Positions 1 through 12,745 of a stretch of DNA of 64,000 nt are shown here, in pieces. Both the position numbers and the translations under genes were made by a program. Location: positions 1,622,001-1,686,000 of the forward strand of contig CM052356.1 in NCBI GenBank assembly GCA_028551475.1. The letters are read 5' to 3'. This stretch comes from Casuarina equisetifolia (taxonomy: Eukaryota > Streptophyta > Magnoliopsida > Fagales > Casuarinaceae). Under the pieces are notes generated by a model. The model had not been told where the DNA came from. It worked only from the letters and a program-made list of their open reading frames with translations, and did not search any database. How positions within the stretch are numbered: position 1 is the first letter of the stretch; every line of letters begins with the position of its first letter.

Positions 1-1185
1 ATTAAAGATATTTTTCTGACCATATATTCATTAAAGTCTTATATTGAAAACTTGATCTCTTATAATAAAATTTAAGCAAAAGAAATATTCATCAAAATTT
101 TAAATTAATTTTTTTTACTTAGACTTTTATGTCTCTTATCTTAATATCATAATACAGGTTGAACGTGTTCCATTATGTGTAACTTTAAGCTCAATGATTA
201 ACACACAATCAACCTAATAGCTCTTATTAGTCATGTTATCAACCCCTTTTTACATTAAAAAGAATTCCATAATCTCTAAAATGACCATTTAGTTGTGAAA
301 ATGTCTTTTTTAAAAGCTTCAAAATATGGACCTTGAGGCAATAGATGAAAAAGCCACGTCCATGTCACCATCCAACAGATGAGAAAAAGGGCGGGCGTGC
401 TTCCGTATGCGAGTTTCCAAAGGACATGTGTTGGTCCAAACAAAGGTTATTATATGAGGAAAGCTTACCCTCAAGTCGTGTCCCACATCGGCACAATCTC
501 CCAAATTTCTTCGCGCTCTTCCCCCGCAACCACTTAGTGCGACCGTTGGAAGCCCCAAAGAGAACGACGAAATGGCATTTAAAAACTAGGTCCGCCGGGG
601 CCATGGATACATAATTCCGTTCTCGCTTTTAAAATATCCAACGGTTGTGGTTTCCAGAGTAAAGCGAAACCCAAAAGCCGACACCAGAATCCCAGCCTCC
701 CAACTTCCCCCACTTCCTGTGATGGATTTTAGGGCCCAAAACTTTTTGTGATTTTTTGCAACTTGGCTTCGCATTACAACCAACTTGTAAAAATAATCAT
801 TCTTGGTTTAAATTGTTAACATGTTCATTATATAATTTAGAAGTTGTTATAAAAATAAGAATTATAATATGTGAATAAGATATAAATTTTATTTACATAT
901 TCAGAAGTCAACTTAAAACATCTTAATCCTATAATCATGTTTGCTTATTATGGTAATAAAATTTTTAAATCATTATTTTGTTATATTATATTAATTTTAG
1001 ATTTTATTTGTTTATCATAATAGTTAATTTATTAAATTTTATTTTGTCATATGATGTGAATAACGTATAAATCCGACTTACACATTGAAAATCAAATTTC
1101 AAACTCTTTATCTAGGGTTCTCTTAACAATCTAACGCTAAATTATTAGTCAATTTAAATTTTTTACTGTTTATAGTCGGCGGGGC
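1..1185. other. Intergenic, AT-rich with one GC-richer island
   Basis: No convincing gene. About 345-780 is clearly GC-richer than its surroundings and has promoter-like words (GGGCCC near 732, CCAACGGT near 639), but no ORF in it resembles a known family and both strands are open only because stops are rarer there. The rest is low-complexity AT-rich DNA. Confidence 0.5.
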
Positions 1186-1660
1186 TTAATGGCCGCACAG
1201 TGCTAGTGGACAAAAGAAAGACGAGGATACGATAAGATTGTCAGAATCGGAGATCACAGCCGTCGATAGCTCCGCATGTCCCGTCCAAAAGTGGGCCCCA
1301 CGGAGGGTTTCTCTTATCACCATCAACGGCGATTCTGTTACCACCGAACACGGCGAACTCGGCACGTGTCCTTTCTCTGGAGAGTGCATTAAACCTTGCT
1401 CATGTGGTTGCTCGTGCGCTCTGACAATCTCCCGTGGGGCCCCCCACGTGATGACCCCCGACCAAACATCTTCTCCACCCGCCAAAACGGGCAGCCAAGA
1501 GCGCACGTGCTCCGTCAACGTCGTCCAACGGGAAGCCACCACGTGGTGAGTTAGAGCCACTCCTCACATGCACGTACCCACCGGGCTTTTTGGCTGTTTA
1601 CGTGAAAGTTTTATATAAAAGACTTTGAAACGACGTGGTGTAGAGGATAAGGTAATTTGC
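1186..1660 (+). promoter_or_regulatory. G-box-rich promoter-like region with TATA box
   Basis: Four perfect palindromic CACGTG G-boxes occur within 183 bp, at 1363-1368, 1445-1450, 1504-1509 and 1540-1545. A GTGGGCCCCAC element resembling a TCP-type site lies near 1292. A TATATAAA box lies at 1612-1619, about 70 bp after the last G-box. This order is typical of bZIP/bHLH-controlled, often ABA- or stress-responsive, plant promoters, which is family knowledge. The direction is inferred from the TATA position and points right. No substantial coding sequence follows: the first ATG near 1790 opens only a 13-codon ORF. The ORFs across 1186-1560 look like GC-driven shadows. Confidence 0.55.
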
Positions 1661-2854
1661 ATATTTTAACCTGAGAAGCCACGCGTGGAAAATTATACAT
1701 TTACCCACAGAAAGACGCACAAAACCCGATAAAACAAACCGGACGGCAGATTCTAGTTGTATACCTAATCACTCTCCATAGAAAATTCATGGGTTTCTTT
1801 GGACTTTTGCTTTGTACCTTCTTTTGGTAATTTTTATGGGATTCTTTTGGGTGTGTTGTGCAAGAAGGATAAACAGATCATGGACACTCAAGATGATTCC
1901 AAAGTGTAATTAATTCTAAAAGATTGTGCATTATTAGTACCTAGACAAATATAATCATGTGAGGTTCAATTATCATTCGATTGAGAACAGAAGAAACGAT
2001 AAGGTGATGATTAAACTCCCCACTAAACATCTTGTAAATCTTTAAATTGTAATGGGAAATTTTATAGCGTAACCAGAAATCATAGTTTAATCATTTTCTT
2101 TTCACTTTCCATTTTTCTTGACTGTTGGAAAGGGTCGTAGGGCATTCTAGGCCCAACTTGATGGACTCATCTATGGACTTCAAGATGAGCACGAGAAGGT
2201 CCACCAATTTGGGTGGACATTTAATCCAAACTCTAGGTTTTATTATGTCATGGATGCAGCGATGGAAGAGCAGCCCATGTTACTTAAACTTAAACCTTTT
2301 TTTAATTATTATTTTAAGTAAAAGGGATTTTTTTTAATGCACTTATTCATATTTACACAAATATAGAACCAAGAAATCTCAGACGGTACATGCTCCTAAT
2401 TGCATAAGACTTCTCAACGAATAAAAAGAATTTGAGATATGAAAAGCCAAAACGGGATCCAGTGATTGGAGATTAATAACTAATCACTAGAATATTGACT
2501 TGTTTGCCAAATCCAAACTTAAGATACATGGATAGATGTTCTTGGGTTTTAACCAAATTCAGGCTTACCATTGTGCTTAGTGTCTTCTGGAATAGATTTG
2601 AAGCCTGCATTCAAGGACTTCAAACCATGTACAATTGCAGCTTGGCAGTTCAGGAGGAAAAAAGAAGTGTGAGAATAACAGCTTTAAGCATCTTATTGGA
2701 AAATGTCAGAAGGAACAACAGTGAACAATCATTTGGAGTATACGAAGTTTCCTTGAGTTCCTCTTTCTGCTGAGGGAAGAGGAATACAAATGGTGTAATT
2801 ATCATCGCAGCTGTCTCTTTTCCTACTTAGTATTCGTGTTAAAATCTAACTCGA
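1661..2854. other. Intergenic: no recognisable gene
   Basis: This lies between the G-box region and the minus-strand membrane-protein gene. Short ORFs at 2125-2337 and 2495-2773 have no recognisable motif. The part nearest 2855 probably contains the 3' UTR of the minus-strand gene. Any transcript from the upstream promoter-like region would cross here without meeting a long ORF. Confidence 0.5.
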
Positions 2855-5800
2855 CTAAACTTTCCACCCTTCTTTGCTCAACCGTCTTGAGGCCAGGCCT
2901 TTGGATGAGAAGCTTGGAGTAAGAGGCATGGAGGGTGTCTCGAGTGCCTCTTCATCGTCCCACCTATCACCCCAGCTCTTGTCCCATCCATCGCTGGTTT
3001 CCATCGCTGGTTTTCCTCCGCTGGAGACTGGAAGCTCCATGTTTAGCTTTTGATATTTCAAGCCACTGCCTGAAAAATACCTCTTCCTTAAGCTGATCAC
3101 CAATGCCGATACCACAATCAGTGGAAAAAAGATGCCGCATGCAAATGCGATAGCAGGACGTCCCAGGAAGCTTATGAACGAGTACATGGGAGAGTTGTCG
3201 AACTCCTTCAGGGAACTGTATGCAATCAGATCCCTGAAATCCAGGCTGCACTTTCCATTTCCTGCTGTTAAGGTGATCAGACTTTCAGTTCCTCCATCCA
3301 CATTAGAAACCTTCACCTGGACAACATAAATATCCAGTCACAATTTGCTATATGACCCACACTTTGGGTGTTAGATTATGTAGACAATAAACGATCAAAA
3401 AGTGGTAAGCATTGGAGACAAAAGGCCCAACATTGAAAAAATATGATTCTTGAATAGTGTTTAAATATGAAAAAATATCCTTTCAACTCATAAACTAACT
3501 TTTAGATTAGAGTTTGAGCCTCATTCTAATATAGTACCAAAGCCCAACTTCATTTTTATCAACTCCCATTCAACATTCAGTCCTTAAAAAATGCTCTATT
3601 TGTGAGAGTATTGAAGGTGAAAGTCTCAAATTGGAAAAATATGATTTTTGGACAATTCTTGAATATGAAAAATGTCCATTCAACTCATAAATAGCATTTA
3701 GATTGGACTTGAACTTCTTTTTAATAACAATCTCTTCAACACTTCAAAGTGAATTACTTGAAAAGAGAAGTCATTGGCATAAATATCTTTAATGCTAAAA
3801 GAAAACATGTTTACAAATGAAACGTGAGCTGCAAACGACAGCTGACCATCTATGCATCTACTAAGCACAGCAATCCTTCATCTCTCACCATTTGAAGAAC
3901 CTATATGATGCCGTAAATAAAAGGATCAAGAGCCTTATCTTATTTTCCTAACATGCCAGTGGAAAGATTTAATGAGAAGATGAATGTTAATTCTTCAGTA
4001 TGTTAAGTTTGTTAGGCATGGAGAAATAAACACTGATTTGATATATCCTTTTGGGCCAAGCAAGTGCTGCACCCAGAGCATAGAATGATTGATTTGGCAT
4101 CATAAATTGGTTATCAGTCCATCTAAGAGCTGATAAGAGACACTGATTATCACGCTTTGTCAAATGCTCTAAGAAGACCACAACAGAAAATGAATGCTTG
4201 TAATTTGGATGAAAAAGAAGCCAGAAAGAAACACATTCTTAAATCCTATGGCATATCGATAAAACCATAGCTTTAGCAGGCTCCATAGGTGTACATGTAA
4301 GCCAATGAAGGAAAATCATGAATAGAAGATGGGAAGGAAATATTTTATTTTGGAGAGTGAGAACTCTTCACATGTCACTGAGAATCCTTATCTGTTCGAG
4401 AACTATTAGTTATCAAGAATGCATTCATGAAGCAAGAACTCCATAGCTATTGGTCACAACAAGAACTTGTCTCTGAAACATAAGTCACAAACAATCTTAT
4501 AGATTTGTTATTATTAGCATTTGCTTCTTCGACAAGTATCATCATTTTTTTTTTATTAGAGCATTACTATTATTTTCCTTGTGTAATTTTTCCTGGACAC
4601 AAGCTTTTTAATTAATCATCTTTTTCCTACTTCCTTGCCACTAAGAGTTAATTGTTTCCCAGGGTAATCGTTTGGCTACTTCTTCCAGCAGCTCTTATAG
4701 GAGGCCAAACCTAAGAACTGCATAAACAGACTCAAAATTCATTTTCCGTTTTCAAATCTTTGTAATCAGAGAAAAACATTCTGCTGCTTGAACCGAAACA
4801 CTGCAGAAAATGCATTATTTATGCTAAAGGGGTTATTTGGATTTTCTTTAGACCAAACTGAACAGGTTTGAGTCACCCATCCAACAACAAAGCTTCCTCA
4901 GTGGATGATGGTCGGCCTCATTGCCACTATTCATATTCACTATCATGTACCAGCAAATGATTAAAATTCTGATACCTAGTCTTGCATTATGCACAATCAC
5001 GGTCAGCCATAAAACGAATCTTCATAATTAAATCACACTGAAAATAATATGACATCATAATCTTTTGTTTTCTTTTCATCTCAATTTTCATTTTCTTCTT
5101 TTGTATTTAGATGTTTTAAATGGAGGGGGAAGGTTCATAATCCTTTGTTGTCTTGACAGATACAAACAAGTGCAAGAAAGGAAAAAAATCTCTATGTATT
5201 ATCACGCCCTAATAGCAGATAAGGGCTGTGCATGGTGAAACATATTGGCTAAGAGAACATTAACTAAAGCTCTTTTGTGATTGAAACAACTAATTCTAAA
5301 CTTCCATAAAAGTACCTTTTTGCCTTCTTTCTCTTGAACTTGAACCTCTCTTTCCTCTAGCTGAACGAAATCAGGTGCAGAAATGGTAACTGAAAGAGGA
5401 CCTTTTCCCTTGTTCAGAATTAAAAGCAACAGATCTGGAGATTCTGAAGATATGCCATTCGCCACCACATTTAGAATGGTCAATATCAATTCCAAAAAAT
5501 ACATGGTTAACGTTATTGCAGGACTAAAGGAATCATAAGCATATTTCAGAAGACATCCTATGATCCTGCATTTTCATTTTACATGGAACTATAAGTCGTA
5601 ACAACTTAGATGAAGATGGATCTAATAACAAAAAAGATCCAAAACAAACCATCAGTCCAGAATCTCTTATGCCATTCCTTGTCAATAGACACTTCATTTT
5701 GTTCTTTGTAGAGGAAAACGGATGATTCAAATTAGGAGTTAACAACATATTACAGCCAAAAACCCCTCTTTCGCCTTCAATAGAAAATGACTATAGTAAA

Positions 5801-6820
5801 TATTGATGTTAAAGTATAGAGATAAAGTCAAATCAGATGAAACGAATATATACATTACCGTAATGTTAAAACAATGAGGTCATGGAGTTCCCCACAACCT
5901 CTGAGACAACGGTTCAAAGGTAACATACTAAATTTTCTTAACATTATATCCTCAATCTAGACCTTCCAGACCATTTGAATATCTGCTCTTTCACCGTTGC
6001 ATATGGTGAGTACTACTTTGCATTGTTGCAAATTAGCCAGTTAATTGGAAAAGAAACATAATTTATACACAGAGAACGTTCAAATTTAAAAATCCCGCTT
6101 TTTATTGGAATTGATTTCAACTGAAACAGTGAGTGGATGATATCTGATTTCACAACCACATGCATAACCCAAATGAGGATTGGTAATTTACTTGCAGAAA
6201 CCGATCTCAGTCAAAGAAGGTAAAAGCATACCATTCCCGGGAACTCTCAAACATGCAACCAATTTGTTCTCCTTAATTGTGCACATATTAGAGGAACCAC
6301 ATTCTTCCCCCCGAGAGCCCTTATTCTCCACGATCGTTGAAGAGACATCCTTTTCATTTCCCACCTCTTTATCCACACTCTTTGACTCCACCCAGTCTCC
6401 CACTTTGTCCCCCTCATCATCACCACCAGCTTTTCTTGACTCTGATTTCGTACCCATATCGCTCTTATCCCTTCCATCCTTGACTTTATTGCGCTCCTCT
6501 GATCCACCCAACTGGTCATCTTTAGTCTTTACCAAGTCAACGTTAGTAGAATTCGGAAGCAGGCTCGATCCATCTTTCTCATTTGCACGATCGGTTTCTG
6601 TCCGAGTTAGAGTAATTTTGGGGCCCAAATCAGTGGTCGCACTTCGATTTACCTATATTTGAAATCCATAATCAAACTAAGAGTGACCCACCTAAACAAA
6701 ATGACAGATACGCAACCAAATTAAGTTTCTTCCAGTGTTTACCGTCGAATCATCACTCGAGCAATCAACGACTAGTAAGATCAAAAAGAACCCCACCAAA
6801 ACAACAAGCTTTGCCTCCAT
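2855..6820 (-). CDS. DUF7356-type type I membrane protein (PMP-like)
   Basis: Exons on the minus strand: 6820-6743, 6652-6232, 5443-5316 and 3316-2855. All junctions are GT/AG, phases close, and the product is 362 aa. Residues 1-20 are a hydrophobic signal peptide starting MEAKLVVLVG. Residues about 27-150 are very hydrophilic, rich in K, D, E and S. A cysteine-containing block around 150-167 leads into the conserved PGNESPDLLLLILNKGKGPL region, then an APDF motif that looks like a beta-sandwich. One transmembrane helix lies at about 263-284, followed by a basic stop-transfer stretch and a cytosolic tail rich in W and D (GWDKSWGDRWDDEE). I infer a secretory-pathway or plasma-membrane protein with its N-terminus outside. 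The family's biochemical role is unknown to me. The start is the ATG that gives the signal peptide. The family name is from memory of the conserved block, so it is less certain than the gene model. Confidence 0.85.
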
Positions 6821-8294
6821 ATTTTAGGACCAACCCACTTGTTTGCATTACAGGAAGACCCTATTTTCACGGAATTCAAGGCAAAAGTTCAAGCACGAGA
6901 TGTGTTTTCAGATGGTCCATTTATTAGGGAACAAGGAAATAAAAACGTATAATGCATTGAAGAAACAAGTGAGACTTCTGACCCGAAAGAGGGCGACGCT
7001 TCTGAGCCTCTGCTTCTCATTGAGCTAGGACGAGATCGTAGAAGAAACCCCTGCAACTCGTACATGGAACGGAGTTTGAAGAGAGAACACTGTACTATCG
7101 CCGCTATGAGTCTCCTATCACTTTGCCATCGAATGGAAACCGGAGTAACAACTTACCACATGCTAACAAGGACTTTTCTGGCAACTTGCTCCTCTTTCCT
7201 TTCCTGGAAATGTGAAAGTCATCAAACCAAATTGCGGTCATCCAACTTAATTAGTAAAATTTTATTCATACACTTAAAATTTTGAATTTTTTTTTCACTC
7301 ATACAACACACACACAATTTATTTAATATCAAACTTAAGATTAAGAAATTTCAAACTACTTTGACTTACCATTGTTTATATCTTAACAGATAAAATATTT
7401 TTTCAATTCAATTATGATATAACTCAACTGTTAATACTATTTTTTAAAAAATTAGTATTTAATTTCAGAGTTAATAAAATTTTCATTCATAAATATAGGA
7501 TTAATGGTCTCAACACTTCTTACCTTAAAATTTAATCTCGTATGCATGGTTTTGTGAAGTATTGAAAACTTAACCTGAAAGCCCAGTCCATTAAGCGAGA
7601 CGGCAGGACTAAAGCAACATGTGCTTGCTCTAAGACCCAAGCAAAGAATATGCTCAGCCCCACTGCATGGAATATGGTAAAGCAATATGCTTGATAAGTT
7701 CAGATTTCCTACAACAGAAGAAAAGAAAGGCCTGTTCTTGGTGACTGCAGCCTCATTGGGTGGCATTCCTTGATTGCGTTAAGGTTATCATCTGTGATGA
7801 ATCTGTGGAAAGAGAGCTATCATATCGCATCAAAATACTACTGTACTTCACCAAAAAGAGTGGCTAAATGATACTAAAAGTTAAAGTTGGTTTTCATTCA
7901 TTTTCGTGTTGGTTCCAAAGTTTAGTTCACACTCCACGGATCTTAAGCTACTTTACAACTTCATGCACATGAGAGTGTTTGTTGGAAAATGGATTATCAA
8001 CAATAATAAGACATTACAGGAACACAAAAAACATGAGAATTTTACTTAATTTAGATAATTGTTCTTCACAATTTGTTTATAATATAATTCAAGAGTTTAT
8101 AGTTTTCATTTTGAACTCTTTTGACAAACTTATTACTCAATTTTATTGTTCTAAGAATTTCCATAAAACCTAAGACTTCCTAATTTTTTACATTTATACG
8201 CTATCTTAAGAAATCTTAATTGTCTAAAAGATAATTGTAACCCTTTAAAAAATATTACCTCACCCTCACCATTCATTTGGATTTCACGCTTAAT
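6821..8294. other. 5' flank of membrane-protein gene and AT-rich spacer
   Basis: About 6821-7200 is GC-richer and is the likely 5' UTR and promoter of the minus-strand gene starting at 6820. ORFs here (6843-7028, 7064-7285, 7452-7766) match nothing I recognise. The remainder is AT-rich spacer. Confidence 0.45.
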
Positions 8295-8781
8295 ACAAAC
8301 ATTGTTTCCTATCCATCAAAAGCTCCGTTATTCCTACTTCTTTTCCTAGGAGCCAAACTTGAAGTGTATCAAATAGGATATTCTCCAAAGCCTTGTAAAT
8401 TTTAGTGTTATAACTTTGGACAATTACCTACTATGTATGGATGTTATCGAAATTATACAAACATTGTTTCCTATCCATCGAAAGCTCCATTATTCCTACT
8501 TCTTTTCCTAGGAGCCAAACTTGGAATTTATCAAATAGGATATTCTCCAATGCCTTATAAATTTTAGTGCTATAACTTTGGACAATTACCTACTGTGTAA
8601 GGATGTTATATTAATTATACTAACACTGTCTCCTATCCATCAAAAGCTCCATTATTCCTACTTCTTTTCTTAGGAGCCGAACTTGGAATTTATCAAATAG
8701 GATATTCTCCAATGCCTTATCAATTTTAGTGTTATAACTTTGGACAATTACCTACTATGTAAGGATGTTGTACTAATTATT
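8295..8781. repeat. Tandem array, 3 copies of a 162-bp unit
   Basis: Three head-to-tail units start at 8295, 8457 and 8619, an exact period of 162 bp with only scattered substitutions. Each carries the same landmarks: TCCTATCCATC near the start, AGGAGCC in the middle, and GGACAATTACCTACT near the end. No coding frame is kept. It is probably a small satellite or an internal repeat of a decayed transposon. Confidence 0.9.
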
Positions 8782-9590
8782 GTAGGAGGGTGATTGTTGA
8801 ATTTGTTATAATTGGTATGAAATGACGGGTATTTCACGCTAAGGACAAACAATGTCGTTGTACCTTAGGATTTGTTTTGTTAGGGCAGGGAATGTTCATA
8901 CAATATTTTCCGTTTGTATTATGTTAGGTTGAGAAACGATGTCATGTTCCTCCATTGTTCTATTAGGCTTAGGGCCTAGAGTTCAAGATAAGGACCAACT
9001 ACATAGAGATGGTGCATTAATTGTTTTAAGGAAGAGAATATTTATACATTGAGTTCTTTTTAAGAGCATCTTAACAACCACCGCCCTCCTCCCCCCCTAC
9101 CCAACCCACCCTCAACAACCCCAATTCACTTGGCTTGTGATTTTGAAAATGGGTTGCTTGAACATAAAGATTCATTCATTGAAATTTAGTAAGTAAACAA
9201 TTGAATAGGATTTAATTAGATGGTACCAACTAAATCAAGTGCAATACTAAACCTCATTTAATTTTGTATTGAATTAGTTGATCAACTTGTTTTGCTATTG
9301 AACATTTATTTTGTTTTGGAAAAGATTTGTACAAGTTATAACACAAATCTTCTCTTTGTTTCTCAAGCCTATATTGAGTTACATAGAAAGTTTAATAATT
9401 GAATTCAAAATTTAGTTAAAAATTTTATCTTAAGAATTTTATTTTTTAATTTAAAAACTTCGTCCTACACACAATAAAAAAGTCTAAAATCCAAAGTAAA
9501 AACTAATTCAAGATCTAAAAGATTTTTTTTTTATATTTAAAATTATACAAACATATTATGTCTACAATATATAAAAATTTCGTTCTCAAC
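8782..9590. other. Intergenic AT-rich spacer
   Basis: No gene, clear repeat or motif recognised. It includes a C-rich stretch near 9080-9110 (CCGCCCTCCTCCCCCC). Confidence 0.45.
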
Positions 9591-11340
9591 ACTTAAATTA
9601 TCTTCAGCCTAGGTACCTTCACTCTGCTGTCGTACTTGGGAAACCTAAACCTATTGAAGCAGTCAAAGGAAACTCCTAACCACACGTCCAACAAGAAGAT
9701 TGGCTAGGAACAAGGGGGGAAAACGATCTTGACGTGATCGGAGGATCTTAAATTAGATGCAACCACCCCTTTAGCACCTCCCAACCAGATGTCCTCCACA
9801 GACTTAGCCACTGTCGGCACTCACAGTTGTCCACTTGCACTCAAAAGTCAACTGACCCATGTTGAAGGGATGATGGTACGGGCACTTCTAGAACAAAAAG
9901 TCTTAAAATCTTTAATGCTTAAAGAGAATAAGGTGGTTATCTCTCCAAATCATAGTGAGCAAGTTGATAATTGGTCACCAAAACTCAATTATTAGTGTTA
10001 AAACGCGATACGCCTTTTGGGTGTTGTTGTTACGTTTCAATCATGGTGGGGGGAGGAAAACTTGTTTGTCTAAAGAAGACACTGCAGAAGTACTAGAATT
10101 GTCAAACCGACCTGGTCTGAGACAGCGTAGACCATTTCAAAAGAATGAAATTGAAGAACTCAAAGAGCATTAGGGTGTAGAGACAGCTCATTGCCAGGGA
10201 AATGGGGAGGCATTGAGACACTGGTCACACCCAGTACGTTATTTTTGACTAATAAAGTATTCCAAGTGGATAGACTTGAATCATGGAATTTAAAGTTGAG
10301 CGGAATAAAATAAATATTTTATTATTAAAAGTGGATGTTGTCTCGCATTAAAAATATGATGATAAGACTTTTGATTTATAAGTATAAAAGAAAATTTATC
10401 TAATATTTTAAAATTTTAGAATAAATTCTTATATTTTAATATAATATCAAAATTAAGGATGATCATCTACTTTATATTTTCTCAAGACTTAAGAATTAAG
10501 TTTTTATCCACATGCAATATGTATATTAATATATAAATAAGATAAATACTAAAAATATGTATTGTGTTACATCAAAAACATGAGAATGATCTTTTAATCT
10601 TATAAATAATGAAGTTTTTTATCTCATATTTTAAAGTTTTTGAATGAATAATTACATAGTGAATATATTTGATGAGTTCCAATTAAATGAAAATTAAAAG
10701 AATTAACTTAAATTATGATATCATACTAAAATTGACTCAAAATTTAATTTAAAATTTTGAAACTAGCCTCTAGCATCTTCTAACGGTATTCTAAACAAAG
10801 CCATAATCGTTCCCTCATGAATCATGAGAGTAGGGGCCATAAAACAGCTCCCTAAATAGAATCATTTTCGAAAATATTCTTCCCCTTTTATCATCAAATG
10901 CTTTCGACGAGTGATACAAAACAAAGTGGGATCGTTTGCCGGATGTATTGGCTTAATTGGGTTATCTTCAATGATGGAGAACCTGAGTAAATAAGAGAGT
11001 GACCATTTAGGAAAGCCAAATTGAGACGAAAGCTCTGCTCTCTGAAACTGTCGGATCAAACTCATCAAGTAGATCTGACAAGAAGCTCATCCGGAACTCG
11101 ATGATGTGCCACCACCCATCTGCCATCTGTTGAGATCTGGTCCACGAAAACCTGGCAAGTGTTTATGAAGATGAGCTTGAGCTATCAATTTACTGCATAA
11201 CATGTTTATACGTGGGCACCTTTTCTTGCAGGATCTGTGACCAGTTCACCAAACTCTTGACAACTTCCACCCCCTGGCCCAAAACCCATGTGAAATGCTC
11301 ACTTGGCAACCGTCAGCATGATGTCATTTTTATCCATGAT
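9591..11340. other. GC-richer islands of unknown origin
   Basis: Two islands of more balanced composition, about 9595-10200 and 10790-11340, stand out from AT-rich DNA. They contain short ORFs (9789-9995 plus, 9955-10173 plus, 10862-11068 minus) without recognisable domains. They may be eroded transposon or gene fragments. I cannot assign a family. Confidence 0.35.
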
Positions 11341-12269
11341 TAAACAATACCAAATATGATAAAACTTATAATAAATAATCAAATTTAAAATTCTAAAATG
11401 AGTCCAGCTCTAATAGTTCAGTAATTTCAAGAATAAAATTACCTCAAATTTTTACAAAATCTCTAAATAAAAATCTAATTTTTTTTTTAACTAAAACTCT
11501 ACCTAAACCAGGTAGGTTGTCATACCTTTTTTATTTTTATATGAAATTAAATACATCCCTTTGGCTGCAATAATATTCTTTATCAACCTAAACTTCCGTT
11601 TTATATTTAACAAATAGAAATAGAATTAGAAAATAAAAACAATGGGAACATTGATAAGGTCTACGACGCCGTTTTCGTCAGGAGCACGACAAAACTTTTT
11701 CCTAGAAAGTAAAAGGTGTCCACGGATCACGACGTCTTCTGCTGCCGGTGATGTACAGATAGAAAGACACGTGGGTTGTTGAACCAAGAAACAAAGCATA
11801 GGAGGTTACGCGTGGGGCCCGGGGAACAGGACCACAAAAATAGTCGGCGTTGCCGGATTTCTTTAGTGAGACCGAGTCCGTATACTGCCAAAAAACACCT
11901 TTTTCAGTCAGACTCGGTATCCCACTCGAGCTGCCTTAGATTACGTTGTGTTTAAGAAAAAATAAAAAATAAGAAATGCAGCATAGAAACAAATCTAACT
12001 TTATTATCTTTAGAGATTTTTCTAGTCGTGAATCTTTAAAAAAGAATAATTTATCGTTATTTTATTGAGTTAGATTTTTAATCAAATATAACTTTGTAAC
12101 AAATAATCTTTACTTAATATTTTAAAATTTTATATTAGACTTTCACACTCTAATAATGTAATTTAATTTCAAAGTAAGACATACATAACAAAAAAATTTA
12201 TTATTGGCCAAGTTAAGTTCTTGTTGATACATCAAATCTTGGGCATTGTTCATGACAATGATTTTTGAC
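11341..12269. other. Intergenic with a promoter-like GC island
   Basis: About 11640-11940 holds a G-box-like GACACGTGGG near 11768, an ACGCGTGG word followed by GGGCCCGGGG near 11810-11825, and an ACGTC word. It is flanked by AT-rich DNA. No gene starts nearby on either strand that I can recognise. Confidence 0.35.
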
Positions 12270-12745
12270 GAATTTGTGGACAACGAATTTGCTTGAAAAG
12301 AAGCTCCGAAACTTGGAAACCCTAGAAGGAAGAGAAAGGTGGGGGACAGAGAGATTCCACTTTTCGCAAGAAGACGGGGTGAGCTATGCGGGATTGACTT
12401 CCGAGGCCATCGGTAGGTCTGTTCACATGCAATAGCAAACGCGGAAGCCTTTTTCGGCCATTGAAGATGATGCTTCACGAGCTTTGCTTGTCAAAGGGGC
12501 CATGCCCGGCTACCCTTTCGCCTTTTCGAGATAACCTTTGCGTCTTAAGTGCAGCATGCTGAGATGGGTCCTGTTACTTTCTGCTTTGATGAGCTTTGTG
12601 GCACCCAAAGGAGAAGGAAAATCTCGGATACACACCAAAAATATAGCTTCGGCTTGGCTAGGGAGCTCAGAAAGGTAGAGTTGGGCATGGGGCTTTGGAA
12701 ATTTCACATCTTTTAAACCTTTCACATGGAATGGAAACAACGGTA
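12270..12745. other. Balanced-composition insert, unassigned
   Basis: A block of roughly 45-50 percent GC in AT-rich surroundings, open on the minus strand as two ORFs (12143-12478 and 12510-12740). Neither product shows a domain I know. The texture resembles plant organellar DNA, so a nuclear insertion of mitochondrial sequence is one possibility. I could not match it to a named organellar gene. Confidence 0.25.

Noticed and set aside
1186..1560. ORFs of 103 and 124 codons on both strands
   Set aside because: They overlap a GC-rich, G-box-bearing regulatory region on opposite strands, and neither resembles any family.
8295..8781. CRISPR-like array
   Set aside because: Three adjacent 162-bp units without unique spacers in a plant genome are a tandem satellite, not a CRISPR.
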